Shown: positions 6,967 to 14,663 of the stretch, in pieces
How the letters are laid out: each line of letters begins with the position of its first letter
Position numbering within the stretch: position 1 is the stretch's first letter
From: Aquificaceae bacterium
GTDB taxonomy: Bacteria > Aquificota > Aquificia > Aquificales > Aquificaceae
NCBI GenBank assembly: GCA_027049085.1
Contig: JALTVH010000143.1
Coordinates: forward strand, 1 to 17,238
Length of the DNA: 17,238 nucleotides
Reading direction: 5' to 3'
Notes under the pieces: generated by a model
The model's database searches: none
What the model saw: the letters and a program-made list of their open reading frames with translations, nothing else
What the model was told of the DNA's origin: nothing
Made by a program: the position numbers and the translations under genes

Positions 6967-7242
6967 TTATTCCATATTTTTTATGTAATTTTCCAGAAAT
7001 TTATTTCTTTCCCTGCACTGACCCAGTTCATAACTGAGTTTTTCTATCTTTGTGACAATGATATTCAGTTGAGAAACAATATCGCTCAAGGATTTATAAA
7101 GAGTTTCCTGATTACATTGCATTTCATAATATACTTTCAAAGCCTCCTTAATTATCCCCACTTCCTTCTTGTTCAGGTTGCATTTTAATTCATCAAGAAG
7201 GTCGAGCGTTTCGTCGTCAAACATGTATGTTTTCTTTCTCAA
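6967..7242 (-). CDS. Small ribbon-helix-helix (CopG/Arc-like) DNA-binding protein with coiled-coil tail
   Basis: Protein of 91 residues. Residues 2-8 (RKKTYMF) form the predicted beta ribbon. Two helices follow (DETLDLLDELK and KEVGIIKEALKVYYEM), which fits the ribbon-helix-helix pattern; the tail (about 45-91) is coiled-coil-like. Such proteins bind operators as dimers through the ribbon. The start is a TTG at 7242 with a GGGAG site 8 nt upstream; the later ATG at 7224 would remove the ribbon, so TTG is preferred. It is divergent from the PilZ gene, and the gap between them contains dyads. It may regulate itself, the PilZ gene or the chemosensory operon downstream; all three are inference. 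No toxin partner is adjacent, so I do not call it an antitoxin. Confidence 0.7.
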   Translation of the reverse strand: MRKKTYMFDDETLDLLDELKCNLNKKEVGIIKEALKVYYEMQCNQETLYKSLSDIVSQLNIIVTKIEKLSYELGQCRERNKFLENYIKNME

Positions 7243-7280
7243 TGCTCGCTCTCCCTTTCCTCACACAAGCCACCATAAAA

Positions 7281-7302
7281 GATCTTAACAATAAATAAGA
7301 TC
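7281..7302. promoter_or_regulatory. Perfect 7-bp inverted repeat, candidate operator
   Basis: GATCTTA (7281-7287) and TAAGATC (7296-7302) are exact reverse complements separated by 8 AT-rich bases. The dyad lies 39 bases upstream of the ribbon-helix-helix start codon and 86 bases upstream of the PilZ ATG. Size and spacing suit a dimeric regulator. It is not followed by a T-run in either direction, which argues against a terminator. Confidence 0.45.
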
Positions 7303-7313
7303 ACTTTCTGAGC

Positions 7314-7336
7314 CTTGTAAACCAGAGATTTGCAAG
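7314..7336. promoter_or_regulatory. Imperfect 8-bp inverted repeat, second candidate operator
   Basis: CTTGTAAA (7314-7321) and TTTGCAAG (7329-7336) match as an inverted repeat at 7 of 8 positions around a 7-base spacer. It lies between the first dyad and the PilZ start. Its sequence differs from the first dyad, so the two may bind different proteins or one may be chance. Confidence 0.3.
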
Positions 7337-7387
7337 ATTTTTACGGCAATAATGAATTTTGTTTTTCTTTGACCTAAATTGAAAACC

Positions 7388-8491
7388 ATGGAATCCTACA
7401 AAAGAGTCAATCAATTATGGGAAGATTTAATTCAGGATTACGACTTCTTTGTTAACTATAAGGAAAAATTTATTGAAAATTTTAGAAGTTGCTCAAAAAA
7501 AGATGCACCTAAAATTCTCGGAGTTCAGGGTCTTTCTACCCTCATAAAAAAGCTTTACCTCGTTCTTTTTTCCTTTCAGAAAGATCCGAGAGAGGATCTC
7601 TTTAACCTTGCCTACAGGTTAAATAAATATGAGATAGACCTGAAGAAGATCCTGACCAAGTGCACACTACTGATGGTTAGGGATTACATTGATCACGTTA
7701 CTCAAACAAAGGGAGATATTACAAAAATTAAAAGACTCCTGGAACTTATAGAAATTTACCTCGGAATAGTTGAAGATGCACGGACAAAGTATATAGGTGA
7801 ACTTAAAAAAGAATTAAAAAAACAGGAAAAGCTTGTTGCGGAGGGAGAAAGGGACATAATTATTGGATTTCTCAGAAAACTTTTAGACCAGAAAAAGGCC
7901 GAAATAGAATTCATCAAATATTACAAACAGGTACCTGCTGTCTGCAAATCAAGGCTTATTGAGGTAGGGGAAACATCCTTCAGGGCAAATATATGTAACC
8001 TTTCTATTTTCTCATTAGATGAAGAAGTTTACGTGAAGCATCCAAGGCTTCCAAGGACTGTTGCAGTCAGGATACAGGAAATTGACCACACACAGGATAT
8101 AGCTGAATTTGAAGTGATAGGCTTTGTTGACCTCCCTCAGGAAAGAAGAAAGTACGTAAGGGTTCAGCCAGATGAAAACATACCTGTTACCATAAAAAAA
8201 GAGAAGCTTGAAATAACCGGACAAATAGCAGACATCTCGGTTGGTGGCATCGGGGTTTACGTTAAAGATTACTCAGGTCTTGGAATTGGTGATGTCGTCG
8301 CCCTTTCTTTCCTCTTACCCAGCGGCAAAATTGAGACAAACGGGATAATCAGGCATATTACACCCCACGAAAATCTTTTCAGGGTCGGGATTGAATACAG
8401 GCTTGATTTTAAAATGGAAGAAATAGTAAGCGATTACGTAATGGAGAGGCAGTTTGAAATTCTAAGGGAATTAAAGGGGGTTGATCTTTAA
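7388..8491 (+). CDS. YcgR-like PilZ-domain protein, probable cyclic di-GMP effector
   Basis: Protein of 367 residues from the ATG at 7388; an in-frame TTG at 7379 would add three. Residues 1 to about 180 are helical and Lys/Glu-rich, without a recognised domain. Residues about 185-250 resemble the PilZN beta domain that precedes PilZ in YcgR. The PilZ domain follows with both cyclic di-GMP signatures: RxxxR (R254 to R258 in ERRKYVRV) and DxSxxG (D282, S284, G287 in ADISVGG). The C-terminus is helical. Such proteins alter flagellar, pilus or envelope functions when cyclic di-GMP binds. It is the first gene of the plus-strand unit and has no clear ribosome site before its ATG. A TAAATT hexamer 7 nt before the ATG suggests a leaderless transcript. 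The cyclic di-GMP role is a confident family inference; the target is unknown. Confidence 0.9.
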   Translation: MESYKRVNQLWEDLIQDYDFFVNYKEKFIENFRSCSKKDAPKILGVQGLSTLIKKLYLVLFSFQKDPREDLFNLAYRLNKYEIDLKKILTKCTLLMVRDYIDHVTQTKGDITKIKRLLELIEIYLGIVEDARTKYIGELKKELKKQEKLVAEGERDIIIGFLRKLLDQKKAEIEFIKYYKQVPAVCKSRLIEVGETSFRANICNLSIFSLDEEVYVKHPRLPRTVAVRIQEIDHTQDIAEFEVIGFVDLPQERRKYVRVQPDENIPVTIKKEKLEITGQIADISVGGIGVYVKDYSGLGIGDVVALSFLLPSGKIETNGIIRHITPHENLFRVGIEYRLDFKMEEIVSDYVMERQFEILRELKGVDL

Positions 8492-8542
8492 TGGGTGGTG
8501 TTAAGATTTTTCAATGAAGAAGAAAATAGAGGGAGGTTAGGT

Positions 8543-9106
8543 ATGGACTTAGTACTTCTCATTATCTTTCTTGTTCTGTTTCTGGGCGGCGCCTTTTTCA
8601 TAATTACAACATATAACCGCTTCCAGACCCTTAAAAACGGTGCTCAGGCAACCCTTGGACAGGTTCAGGTTGCTTTAAAGAAGAGGCTTGATATGATCTC
8701 ACAGCTTGTTGATTCGGTCAAGAGCTACGCAAAGTTTGAAAAAGAGACCTTTGAAAAGGTAACAGAGCTCCGTTCGAGCGTTCTTAAACCCCAGTCGCCG
8801 CAGGGGCTAAGCAGGATTGAGAAGGAGACAAGGAGCCTTCTGGGAAATCTCCTTCTGACAGTTGAGAACTATCCTGAGCTCAAAACCTCCGAGATAGTCA
8901 AGGAACTCACCCAGTCCATACGAAACCTTGAGAACGAGATAGCAAGGCACAGATACACATACAACAATATAGTCCAGGAATTCAACACAAAGCTGGATGT
9001 ATTCCCCTCCAACCTGATTGGTGGAATGTTCAGCTTTACCAAGATGGAATACCTTGAGTTCGGTGAAGAGGTAGAAGAGAGGCCTGACGTTTCCTGGAGC
9101 ACGTAA
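8543..9106 (+). CDS. lemA: LemA family protein
   Basis: Protein of 187 residues with an N-terminal membrane segment (LVLLIIFLVLFLGGAFFII) followed by a long helical domain. LemA signatures are visible: YNRFQTLKNGAQATLGQVQV, VALKKRLDMISQLVDSVKSY, and near the end YTYNNIVQEFNTKLDVFPSN. The start is the ATG at 8543 because GGGAGG (8531-8536) lies 6 nt upstream; a GTG at 8495 would add 16 residues and put charged sequence before the anchor. The TAA overlaps the next ATG by one base (TAATG), so it is coupled to the DUF2207 gene, a common LemA partner. The family's biochemical role is not settled. Confidence 0.93.
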   Translation: MDLVLLIIFLVLFLGGAFFIITTYNRFQTLKNGAQATLGQVQVALKKRLDMISQLVDSVKSYAKFEKETFEKVTELRSSVLKPQSPQGLSRIEKETRSLLGNLLLTVENYPELKTSEIVKELTQSIRNLENEIARHRYTYNNIVQEFNTKLDVFPSNLIGGMFSFTKMEYLEFGEEVEERPDVSWST

Positions 9107-10923
9107 TGGGTGAGGGTGGTCGCCTCCTTACGGTTCTCGGGATCCTTTATGGAATTGCAGTGCTCTCAGTTATTGTTTCAGGTATAGATCCAAGGGCACT
9201 GACCTCTGACCTCACCGCCAGCTACAGGGCAGTGATTGATGTTGATGAGACCATAACCCTTAAGGAAAGCTACCTCTTTGATGTCAGAAAAGGCCAAAGG
9301 TTCAGCATGCTTTACAGAAACTGGAACGCACCGCTCCTTTACGGGGGCTCAATGAACTCTCCCTACATAAGCGCAGTGACCTTTGGCGGCGATGGGCTAC
9401 CCTATGTAAAGGACAAAGATGGGAGGGTCTTCGCTGAAGGAGCTGATGAGGCACTAATAAAGGAGATCTCACAGCGAGCTGGGAACAATGAGGTAGGGAT
9501 TCTGAGGAAAGAAAAGTTTCCAGAGGGTGAGTTCCGCCTTGTTGCTGAATATGAGATCTTTCCGCCCATTCGGCAGGATGATTCCAACGCCCAGCTGAAT
9601 CTTAAGCTCGCCGACCGCCACATTTTCTACACCGACGTTGAGATCATCATAAGGGACGGACCCTCAGTTATAAAAGAGATCTTTCCCCACCTTGCAAGCT
9701 ATTCGGTTGAGAGAACGGGAAACATATGGATTGTGAAAGGAAAATCACCTACCGATTCCCTTGTTGAGGTAGAGATACTGACCTCACGCTATACTTTCAG
9801 GGGTTTTTCCGAATTCATTCCGAATATAGAAGGATATATAAAGAGCGCCAACTCAAACCTCATGCTCTTCCACATCCTAAGAAATGCAGGGAAGAACATT
9901 ATCATTGCAGGTCTTTTCTTTTACCCTTTCCTCCTTATTTTGATTTACTGGCTTTACGGATCTGAGAGGTCCTTCACCGTTCCCCAGCACCTGAGCTTTA
10001 TACCTGATCCCAAAAAGAAGCCCTGGCTCGTTAACATGCTCTTCAGCGGAAACGCAGAGAGAACCGACGAAAATGCCCTTTACGCAACCCTCGTAGACAT
10101 GGAAAGAAGGGGACTGGTGGAGATCCTTCAGGATGGCGGAAAGCTGAAAGTAAAAGTCAAGAGCAGGGAAACCAAGGATTCCTTTGAAAGGAAGGTCCTC
10201 GCCCTCCTCGAAAAATATGCACCTTACGGTGGAGGATACTTTGATCCCGAAGAGGTTGAAAAGCTCGTTGACTCCTACGTTTCAAGGAGGGACGACGGTG
10301 CCCTTGAGAGGCTGAAAAGGGATTTTGAGGATGTTATCAACTTCACCGACCCACTGATAGTCAAAGGCTTCCTTTCAACGAAAGGACACAGTATAGTGAG
10401 GTACAGTGGTATAGTTCTGAGCATCTTCCTTGGCCTGTATATGGTGGGAATGTATATCTTTTCAAGCCTTCAAAAGGGTTACGTCTATGACCTGCTTGTT
10501 CTTGGTGGCGGAATGCTCGTCTCCCTGAACCTTCCACACCTTTTCCTCCCACCACAGGTGTTCGGCAGATGGAAGAGAGACTTTTACAGGGAAAAGCTAA
10601 AGTGGAATGCCTTTAAGAGCTTCCTCTCAGACCTTGCGATGATCAAAAAGTATCAGCCAGAGGACGTTGCCATATGGGAAGAGTGGCTCATCTACGGCAC
10701 TGCTCTTGGGGTTGCAGACAGCGTTGAATCTGCAATGGAAGAACTTAAGATTAAGGTGCCAACCTTATCAAAAACACCTTACGTGAGGAGAAGGTTTTAT
10801 CATACTTATAGACATGTCCACTCCGCTTCAATCCCGAAGGCTTCGGGCACATCCGGTCTGGGTGGCCTTGGTGGATTCGGAGCGGGAGGAGGCTTCGGAG
10901 GAGGCGGTGCTGGAGGAAGGTGA
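9106..10923 (+). CDS. DUF2207 family membrane protein with glycine-rich C-terminus
   Basis: Protein of 605 residues. A signal or anchor segment at about 7-25 (LLTVLGILYGIAVLSVIVSG) leads to an extracytoplasmic beta-rich domain (about 30-255). A membrane segment follows at 262-284, then a cytoplasmic portion with a helix-rich region (about 320-420), and two more membrane segments at 434-453 and 460-482. Near 528-536, LIYGTALGVA matches the conserved turn of the family. The tail (583-605) is almost entirely Gly with Phe and Ala (GFGAGGGFGGGGAGG), typical of DUF2207 proteins. It is usually found beside lemA, as here. Function is unknown; an envelope role with LemA is inferred. Its TGA overlaps the next gene's ATG. 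Confidence 0.9.
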   Translation: MGEGGRLLTVLGILYGIAVLSVIVSGIDPRALTSDLTASYRAVIDVDETITLKESYLFDVRKGQRFSMLYRNWNAPLLYGGSMNSPYISAVTFGGDGLPYVKDKDGRVFAEGADEALIKEISQRAGNNEVGILRKEKFPEGEFRLVAEYEIFPPIRQDDSNAQLNLKLADRHIFYTDVEIIIRDGPSVIKEIFPHLASYSVERTGNIWIVKGKSPTDSLVEVEILTSRYTFRGFSEFIPNIEGYIKSANSNLMLFHILRNAGKNIIIAGLFFYPFLLILIYWLYGSERSFTVPQHLSFIPDPKKKPWLVNMLFSGNAERTDENALYATLVDMERRGLVEILQDGGKLKVKVKSRETKDSFERKVLALLEKYAPYGGGYFDPEEVEKLVDSYVSRRDDGALERLKRDFEDVINFTDPLIVKGFLSTKGHSIVRYSGIVLSIFLGLYMVGMYIFSSLQKGYVYDLLVLGGGMLVSLNLPHLFLPPQVFGRWKRDFYREKLKWNAFKSFLSDLAMIKKYQPEDVAIWEEWLIYGTALGVADSVESAMEELKIKVPTLSKTPYVRRRFYHTYRHVHSASIPKASGTSGLGGLGGFGAGGGFGGGGAGGR

Positions 10924-11981
10924 TGATTAAGATTATACAGCCTGTTTTTGGTGATGAAGAAAAAAAAGCCGTTTCCCAGATAATTGAAAGTGGCCAGATA
11001 ACAAGGGGTGAGTGGACAGAGACTTTTCAACAGGAATTTGCCAGCTACATCGGCGTTGAAAGATGTTACACGGTTTGCTCAGGGACCACAGCGCTCTTTA
11101 TAGCTCTGCGGGCTCTCGGAGTTGACAAAGGAGACAGGGTAGTTGTTCCAGCCATGAGTTTTATGGCAACAATTGATGCGGTTTACCTTGCCTGCGGAGA
11201 GCCAGTTGTTATAGATGTTGATGATTATTACACAATGGATCTGAATCAGCTCGAGGATGCGGTTAAAAAGTACAGCCCAAAGGTTGTGGTTCCCGTTCAC
11301 CTTTACGGCGGCATGGCGGATATGGAAGGGATAATGTACCTTTCGGAAAAGTACGGATTCTACGTCGTTGAAGACTCAGCCCAGGCTCACGGTGCGGTTC
11401 TTAACGGAAAAAAAGCTGGCGCCTGGGGACACGTCGGTGCCTTCAGTTTTTATGCCTCTAAGAACGTTCCTATGGGCGAGGGGGGAGCGCTTACCATTAA
11501 CGATCCAGAGATAGCAAAAAAGGTTAAGGACCTGATAGACTTCGGGAATTCTCCGGCTTTCAATGTGAGGATAACAGAGTTTCAGGCGGCGATCGGAACC
11601 CTTCAGCTAAGACGACTTGAAAAAAATAACAGAAGGAGAAGGGAAATTGCAAAAAAGTATAACGAGGGGTTTAAGGAAGTGGCGATCATCCCCCCTGTCA
11701 GGGAAGGATCCATCCACGTTTACCACCTCTACACCCTCAGACATCCCGAGAGAGATATGATCATTCAACACCTCAGGGACAGTGGGATTGATGCAAGGGT
11801 TTATTACTCCTATCTCCTTCATGAAATAAGAGAGTGTGACCATCTTCCGACAAATACAGCAGAAAGGTTTAGGGAAGAGGTCTTTTCAATTCCCGTACAT
11901 CCTGCCCTCACCGATGAAGAAATTGACTACGTTCGCGAGCGGGTTCTGGAGGTAATTTCATCTGGTAAGATAACTACTTAG
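10923..11981 (+). CDS. DegT/DnrJ/EryC1-family PLP-dependent sugar aminotransferase
   Basis: Protein of 352 residues, fold type I aminotransferase. The PLP Schiff-base Lys is K180 in FSFYASKNVPMGEGG; Asp151 in VVEDSAQAHGA should hold the pyridine nitrogen, and SGTTAL near 53-58 binds phosphate. Members move an amino group, normally from glutamate, to keto-sugar nucleotides for surface polysaccharides, LPS or glycosylation. The substrate cannot be read from sequence, and no other sugar-nucleotide gene is adjacent. The ATG at 10923 is chosen because GGAGG (10912-10916) sits 6 nt upstream; a GTG at 10920 is possible. It overlaps the DUF2207 stop and is followed without gap by accC. Length is slightly short of the usual 370-400. 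Confidence 0.92.
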   Translation: MIKIIQPVFGDEEKKAVSQIIESGQITRGEWTETFQQEFASYIGVERCYTVCSGTTALFIALRALGVDKGDRVVVPAMSFMATIDAVYLACGEPVVIDVDDYYTMDLNQLEDAVKKYSPKVVVPVHLYGGMADMEGIMYLSEKYGFYVVEDSAQAHGAVLNGKKAGAWGHVGAFSFYASKNVPMGEGGALTINDPEIAKKVKDLIDFGNSPAFNVRITEFQAAIGTLQLRRLEKNNRRRREIAKKYNEGFKEVAIIPPVREGSIHVYHLYTLRHPERDMIIQHLRDSGIDARVYYSYLLHEIRECDHLPTNTAERFREEVFSIPVHPALTDEEIDYVRERVLEVISSGKITT

Positions 11982-13316
11982 ATGTTCAGAAAGGTTCTCA
12001 TAGCTAACAGGGGGGAAATAGCCCTGCGGGCGATCCGAGCCTGCAGGGAACTGGGGATCAAGACGGTAGCGGTCTATTCTGAAGCTGACAGGGATTCCCT
12101 CCACGTACAGATGGCGGATGAAGCGATCTGCATAGGTCCCCCTGAGCCTTCAAAAAGCTACCTTGACATACCGCGGATAATGTCGGCGGTTGAGATCAGT
12201 TCTGCAGATGCGGTTTATCCCGGCTACGGCTTTCTTGCGGAAAATCCCAAATTTGCAGAGATCGTTGCAAAGAGCAGGGTGAAGTTCATCGGACCCTCAC
12301 CTTCAACCCTTGATCTGATAGGTGACAAGATCAGGACCAAGGAAATAGCAAAGAAAGTTGGAATTCCTCTTGTTCCTGGAAGCAACGGCGCTATGAGCCT
12401 TGAAACCGCCCTTAGGACAGCAAGCAAAATTGGATATCCCGTCGTCCTGAAGGCTTCCGCAGGAGGTGGTGGGCGCGGAATAAGGATCGTAATGAACGAG
12501 AAGGACATGAGAGAAAAGTTTCCCGTGGCAGTTCAGGAAGCAGACCTGTGCTTTGGAGACGGGCGCATATACCTTGAGAAGTTCATAATAAATCCCAAAC
12601 ACATTGAGTTTCAGGTTCTTGCAGATTCAAAGGGAAAGGTGGTAGTTCTGGGAGAGAGGGAGTGTTCCATCCAGAGGAGGCACCAGAAGCTCATTGAAGA
12701 GGCACCGAGCCTATCGGTTAGCGAGAAAAAGAGGCAAGAGATCTCAGAAAAGGTTGGGGATCTATGTAGGTCAATAGGATATGAGGGTGCAGGTACCGTA
12801 GAGTTCCTAATGGATGAGGATGGGAATTTCTACTTCATGGAAATGAACGGGAGGATACAGGTGGAGCATCCTGTCACAGAAATGGTTACCTGTGTGGACA
12901 TAGTCAAATGGCAGATCCTCATTGCCGCAGGGGAAGAGCTGACCATTGAGCCAGAAACACCCAGAGGCTGGGCAGTGGAAATGCGGATAAACGCAGAAGA
13001 TCCAAACACCTTCATGCCTTCTCCTGGAAAAATTGATAGACTCGTCTTACCTGGCGGTGCCTGGGTAAGGCTTGACACCCATATTTACCAGGGCTATCGT
13101 ATCCCACCCCACTACGATTCCCTTATAGCCAAGCTTGTTGTCTGGGGGTCAACAAGGGAAGAGGCAATAAAAAGAAGCCTAAGAGCCCTTGATGAGTTTG
13201 TGGTGGAAGGGGAAGGACTGAAAACCAACATTGATTTTCACAAGAGGGTCCTATCAACCCTTGAATTCAAAGAAGGAAGGCACCACATAGGCTTTGTGGA
13301 AAAGCTCATGGTCTGA
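11982..13316 (+). CDS. accC: Biotin carboxylase subunit (acetyl-CoA carboxylase or related biotin-dependent carboxylase)
   Basis: ATP-grasp enzyme of 444 residues, typical of AccC, that carboxylates biotin on a carrier protein using bicarbonate and ATP. Visible landmarks are the N-terminal KVLIANRGEIALR, YPGYGFLAEN at 79-88, the ATP glycine loop KASAGGGGRGIR (157-168), His207, the QRRHQKLIEEAP loop with Lys236, FMEMN with Glu287, and RIQVEHPVTE with catalytic Arg291. Residue 290 is Gly where AccC normally has Thr (MNTR). The ATG directly follows the stop codon of the DegT gene and lacks a good ribosome site, so translation is probably coupled. The biotin carrier gene is not adjacent. A pyruvate or 2-oxoglutarate carboxylase subunit is an alternative; AccC is favoured by length and motifs. 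Confidence 0.92.
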   Translation: MFRKVLIANRGEIALRAIRACRELGIKTVAVYSEADRDSLHVQMADEAICIGPPEPSKSYLDIPRIMSAVEISSADAVYPGYGFLAENPKFAEIVAKSRVKFIGPSPSTLDLIGDKIRTKEIAKKVGIPLVPGSNGAMSLETALRTASKIGYPVVLKASAGGGGRGIRIVMNEKDMREKFPVAVQEADLCFGDGRIYLEKFIINPKHIEFQVLADSKGKVVVLGERECSIQRRHQKLIEEAPSLSVSEKKRQEISEKVGDLCRSIGYEGAGTVEFLMDEDGNFYFMEMNGRIQVEHPVTEMVTCVDIVKWQILIAAGEELTIEPETPRGWAVEMRINAEDPNTFMPSPGKIDRLVLPGGAWVRLDTHIYQGYRIPPHYDSLIAKLVVWGSTREEAIKRSLRALDEFVVEGEGLKTNIDFHKRVLSTLEFKEGRHHIGFVEKLMV

Positions 13317-13887
13317 CAAAGTTCGCAACATATTTGCCGATAATGTCCACCTCAACATTGACCAGGTCACCCGGCTTTCTGATCCTGAGGTTTGTGTTTT
13401 CGTAAGTGTGGGGGATGATGTTTATGGAGATTGAGTTTCCTTTTATGTAGTTCACCGTCAGGCTGATGCCGTCAACAGCGACCGAACCTTTCTCAACAAA
13501 GAACTTGAGCTGATCCGCAGGAATACCTATCACCAGCTCTCTGTGTTTCCCCCGTGGCGCAAAGCGGAGAATCCTTGCAGTGAAGTCCACATGCCCGAGA
13601 ACAAAGTGGCCCCCCAGACGTGAATCTGCCCTCAGTGACCTTTCAAGGTTTACGGGCTCATTCTTTTTCAGGGATCCGAGGTTCGTTCTCTTAAAAGTTT
13701 CGGGGGAAAGTTCAAAGCTCATGACGCCATCGGTAAAATCAACCACCGTTAGGCAGGCACCGTTGACCGCAACGCTCTCACCGATCCCTATGTCCCTGTA
13801 GTTTGAGCTTATCTTTAAAACACCGCCGAAGGCGGTCTTTCTGAGCTGAACCACTCTTCCTGTTTCGTCAATGATTCCCGTGAACAT
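13306..13887 (-). CDS. ribE: Riboflavin synthase alpha chain
   Basis: Converts two molecules of 6,7-dimethyl-8-ribityllumazine to riboflavin plus a pyrimidine product. The 193-residue protein shows the two lumazine-binding repeats. Repeat 1 (1-86) starts MFTGIIDETG and holds VNGACLTVV (Cys45). Repeat 2 (about 92-185) holds GGHFVLGHVD (His99), VDGISLTVN and IPHTYENT, ending VEVDIIGKYV. All match the active family pattern. The ATG overlaps the pyrK stop by one base, so the two are co-translated. Its 3' end overlaps the convergent accC by 11 bases. I found no FMN riboswitch upstream. The gene is also called ribC in some species. Confidence 0.96.
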   Translation of the reverse strand: MFTGIIDETGRVVQLRKTAFGGVLKISSNYRDIGIGESVAVNGACLTVVDFTDGVMSFELSPETFKRTNLGSLKKNEPVNLERSLRADSRLGGHFVLGHVDFTARILRFAPRGKHRELVIGIPADQLKFFVEKGSVAVDGISLTVNYIKGNSISINIIPHTYENTNLRIRKPGDLVNVEVDIIGKYVANFVRP

Positions 13888-14636
13888 CAGAGGGCAACCT
13901 CCTTGGCGTCAAAAACGGGACCTTCCCAGCATACCCTCATGAAACCTCTCGTCCGCGAGCGAACAACACAACCAAGGCAGACTCCCCAGCCACAGGCCAT
14001 CCTCTCTTCCAGGGAGAGCTGGAGTCTGTAGCCCTCAAGTTTTCTGGTAAGAGCCTTAAGCATGCCCTTTGGACCGCAGGCGCTCACAGTCCAGGAAGGA
14101 TCGTAGTCTGTTAGTAGATCAGTCACAAGTCCCTTTTCACCTGCACTGCCGTCTTCCGTGCAGACCCTGAAGTAGAAGCCTTCTTCCTTAAGCCAGTCGA
14201 GCATCCCCAGGTGCTCAGCCCTTCTACCTCCGTAGATGATGTGGACTTCCTTTCCCAAGTCTCTCAACTCTTTCGCAAAAAGGGTAAGGCCTGCAAGACC
14301 AACGCCTCCGCCAATCAGGAGGTGTCTGTCTCCCTCATGGCTGAAGAGCCTCTTTCCCAGTGGACCGAAGGCTCTTATCCCTTCGCCCACCTTCAGCTCA
14401 CTGAGTAGAGCCGTACCTCTTCCGACCACATCGTAAAAAAACCACAGTTCGTCCCCCCTCACGTCGCCAACCGCAAAGGCACGCCTTCCCATCGGGTCGT
14501 AGGTTCCTGAGACCTCAATCATGAAAAAGTGTCCGCCTCTAACAAGTTCAGCAGTTCCGAAGGACCTTACACGGAGAAGCCATAAACTTCCAAGGAGGTG
14601 CTGATTTTTTATGACCTCAAAGTGGAGATCCTGCAT
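13887..14636 (-). CDS. pyrK: Dihydroorotate dehydrogenase B electron-transfer subunit
   Basis: Passes electrons from dihydroorotate dehydrogenase (PyrDB) to NAD+ through FAD and a [2Fe-2S] cluster in pyrimidine synthesis. The 249-residue protein has an FAD beta-barrel (about 1-95, RRAFAV at 51-56), an NAD-binding domain (LLIGGGVGLAG at 106-116, ACGPKGML at 186-193), and a C-terminal cluster motif C215-x4-C220-x2-C223-x12-C236, the PyrK arrangement. The open frame extends upstream to 14957, but that part is antisense to the thioredoxin-like gene; the ATG at 14636 gives family length and alignment. No ribosome site is visible and a TATAAT lies 9 nt upstream. No pyrD is adjacent, so its partner is elsewhere or it serves another oxidoreductase. 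Confidence 0.9.
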   Translation of the reverse strand: MQDLHFEVIKNQHLLGSLWLLRVRSFGTAELVRGGHFFMIEVSGTYDPMGRRAFAVGDVRGDELWFFYDVVGRGTALLSELKVGEGIRAFGPLGKRLFSHEGDRHLLIGGGVGLAGLTLFAKELRDLGKEVHIIYGGRRAEHLGMLDWLKEEGFYFRVCTEDGSAGEKGLVTDLLTDYDPSWTVSACGPKGMLKALTRKLEGYRLQLSLEERMACGWGVCLGCVVRSRTRGFMRVCWEGPVFDAKEVAL

Positions 14637-14663
14637 TGGTAATTCATTATATTTTTTATAGAT
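14637..14663. promoter_or_regulatory. 27-base divergent promoter region between pyrK and the thioredoxin-like gene
   Basis: Only 27 bases separate the two divergent ATG codons. Facing -10-like hexamers overlap here: TATATT on the plus strand (14648-14653, 10 nt before the ATG) and TATAAT on the minus strand (14646-14651, 9 nt before the ATG). Either would place the start of transcription within a few bases of its ATG. Neither gene has a Shine-Dalgarno site, which fits leaderless messages. I could not find convincing -35 boxes. Confidence 0.4.

Noticed and set aside
6967..7242. Antitoxin of a toxin-antitoxin pair
   Set aside because: The protein is ribbon-helix-helix-like, but no small toxin gene lies within or beside it.
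8495..8542. Upstream GTG start for lemA
   Set aside because: The ATG at 8543 has a well-spaced GGGAGG and begins directly at the membrane anchor.
10806..11030. Minus-strand open frame with a proline-rich stretch
   Set aside because: It is the complement of the glycine-rich tail of the DUF2207 protein.
13306..13316. Bidirectional terminator between accC and ribE
   Set aside because: The genes overlap tail to tail and no GC-rich hairpin with a T-run is visible near the junction.
13888..13960. FMN riboswitch ahead of ribE
   Set aside because: ribE is directly coupled to pyrK with a one-base overlap, so there is no leader to hold one.
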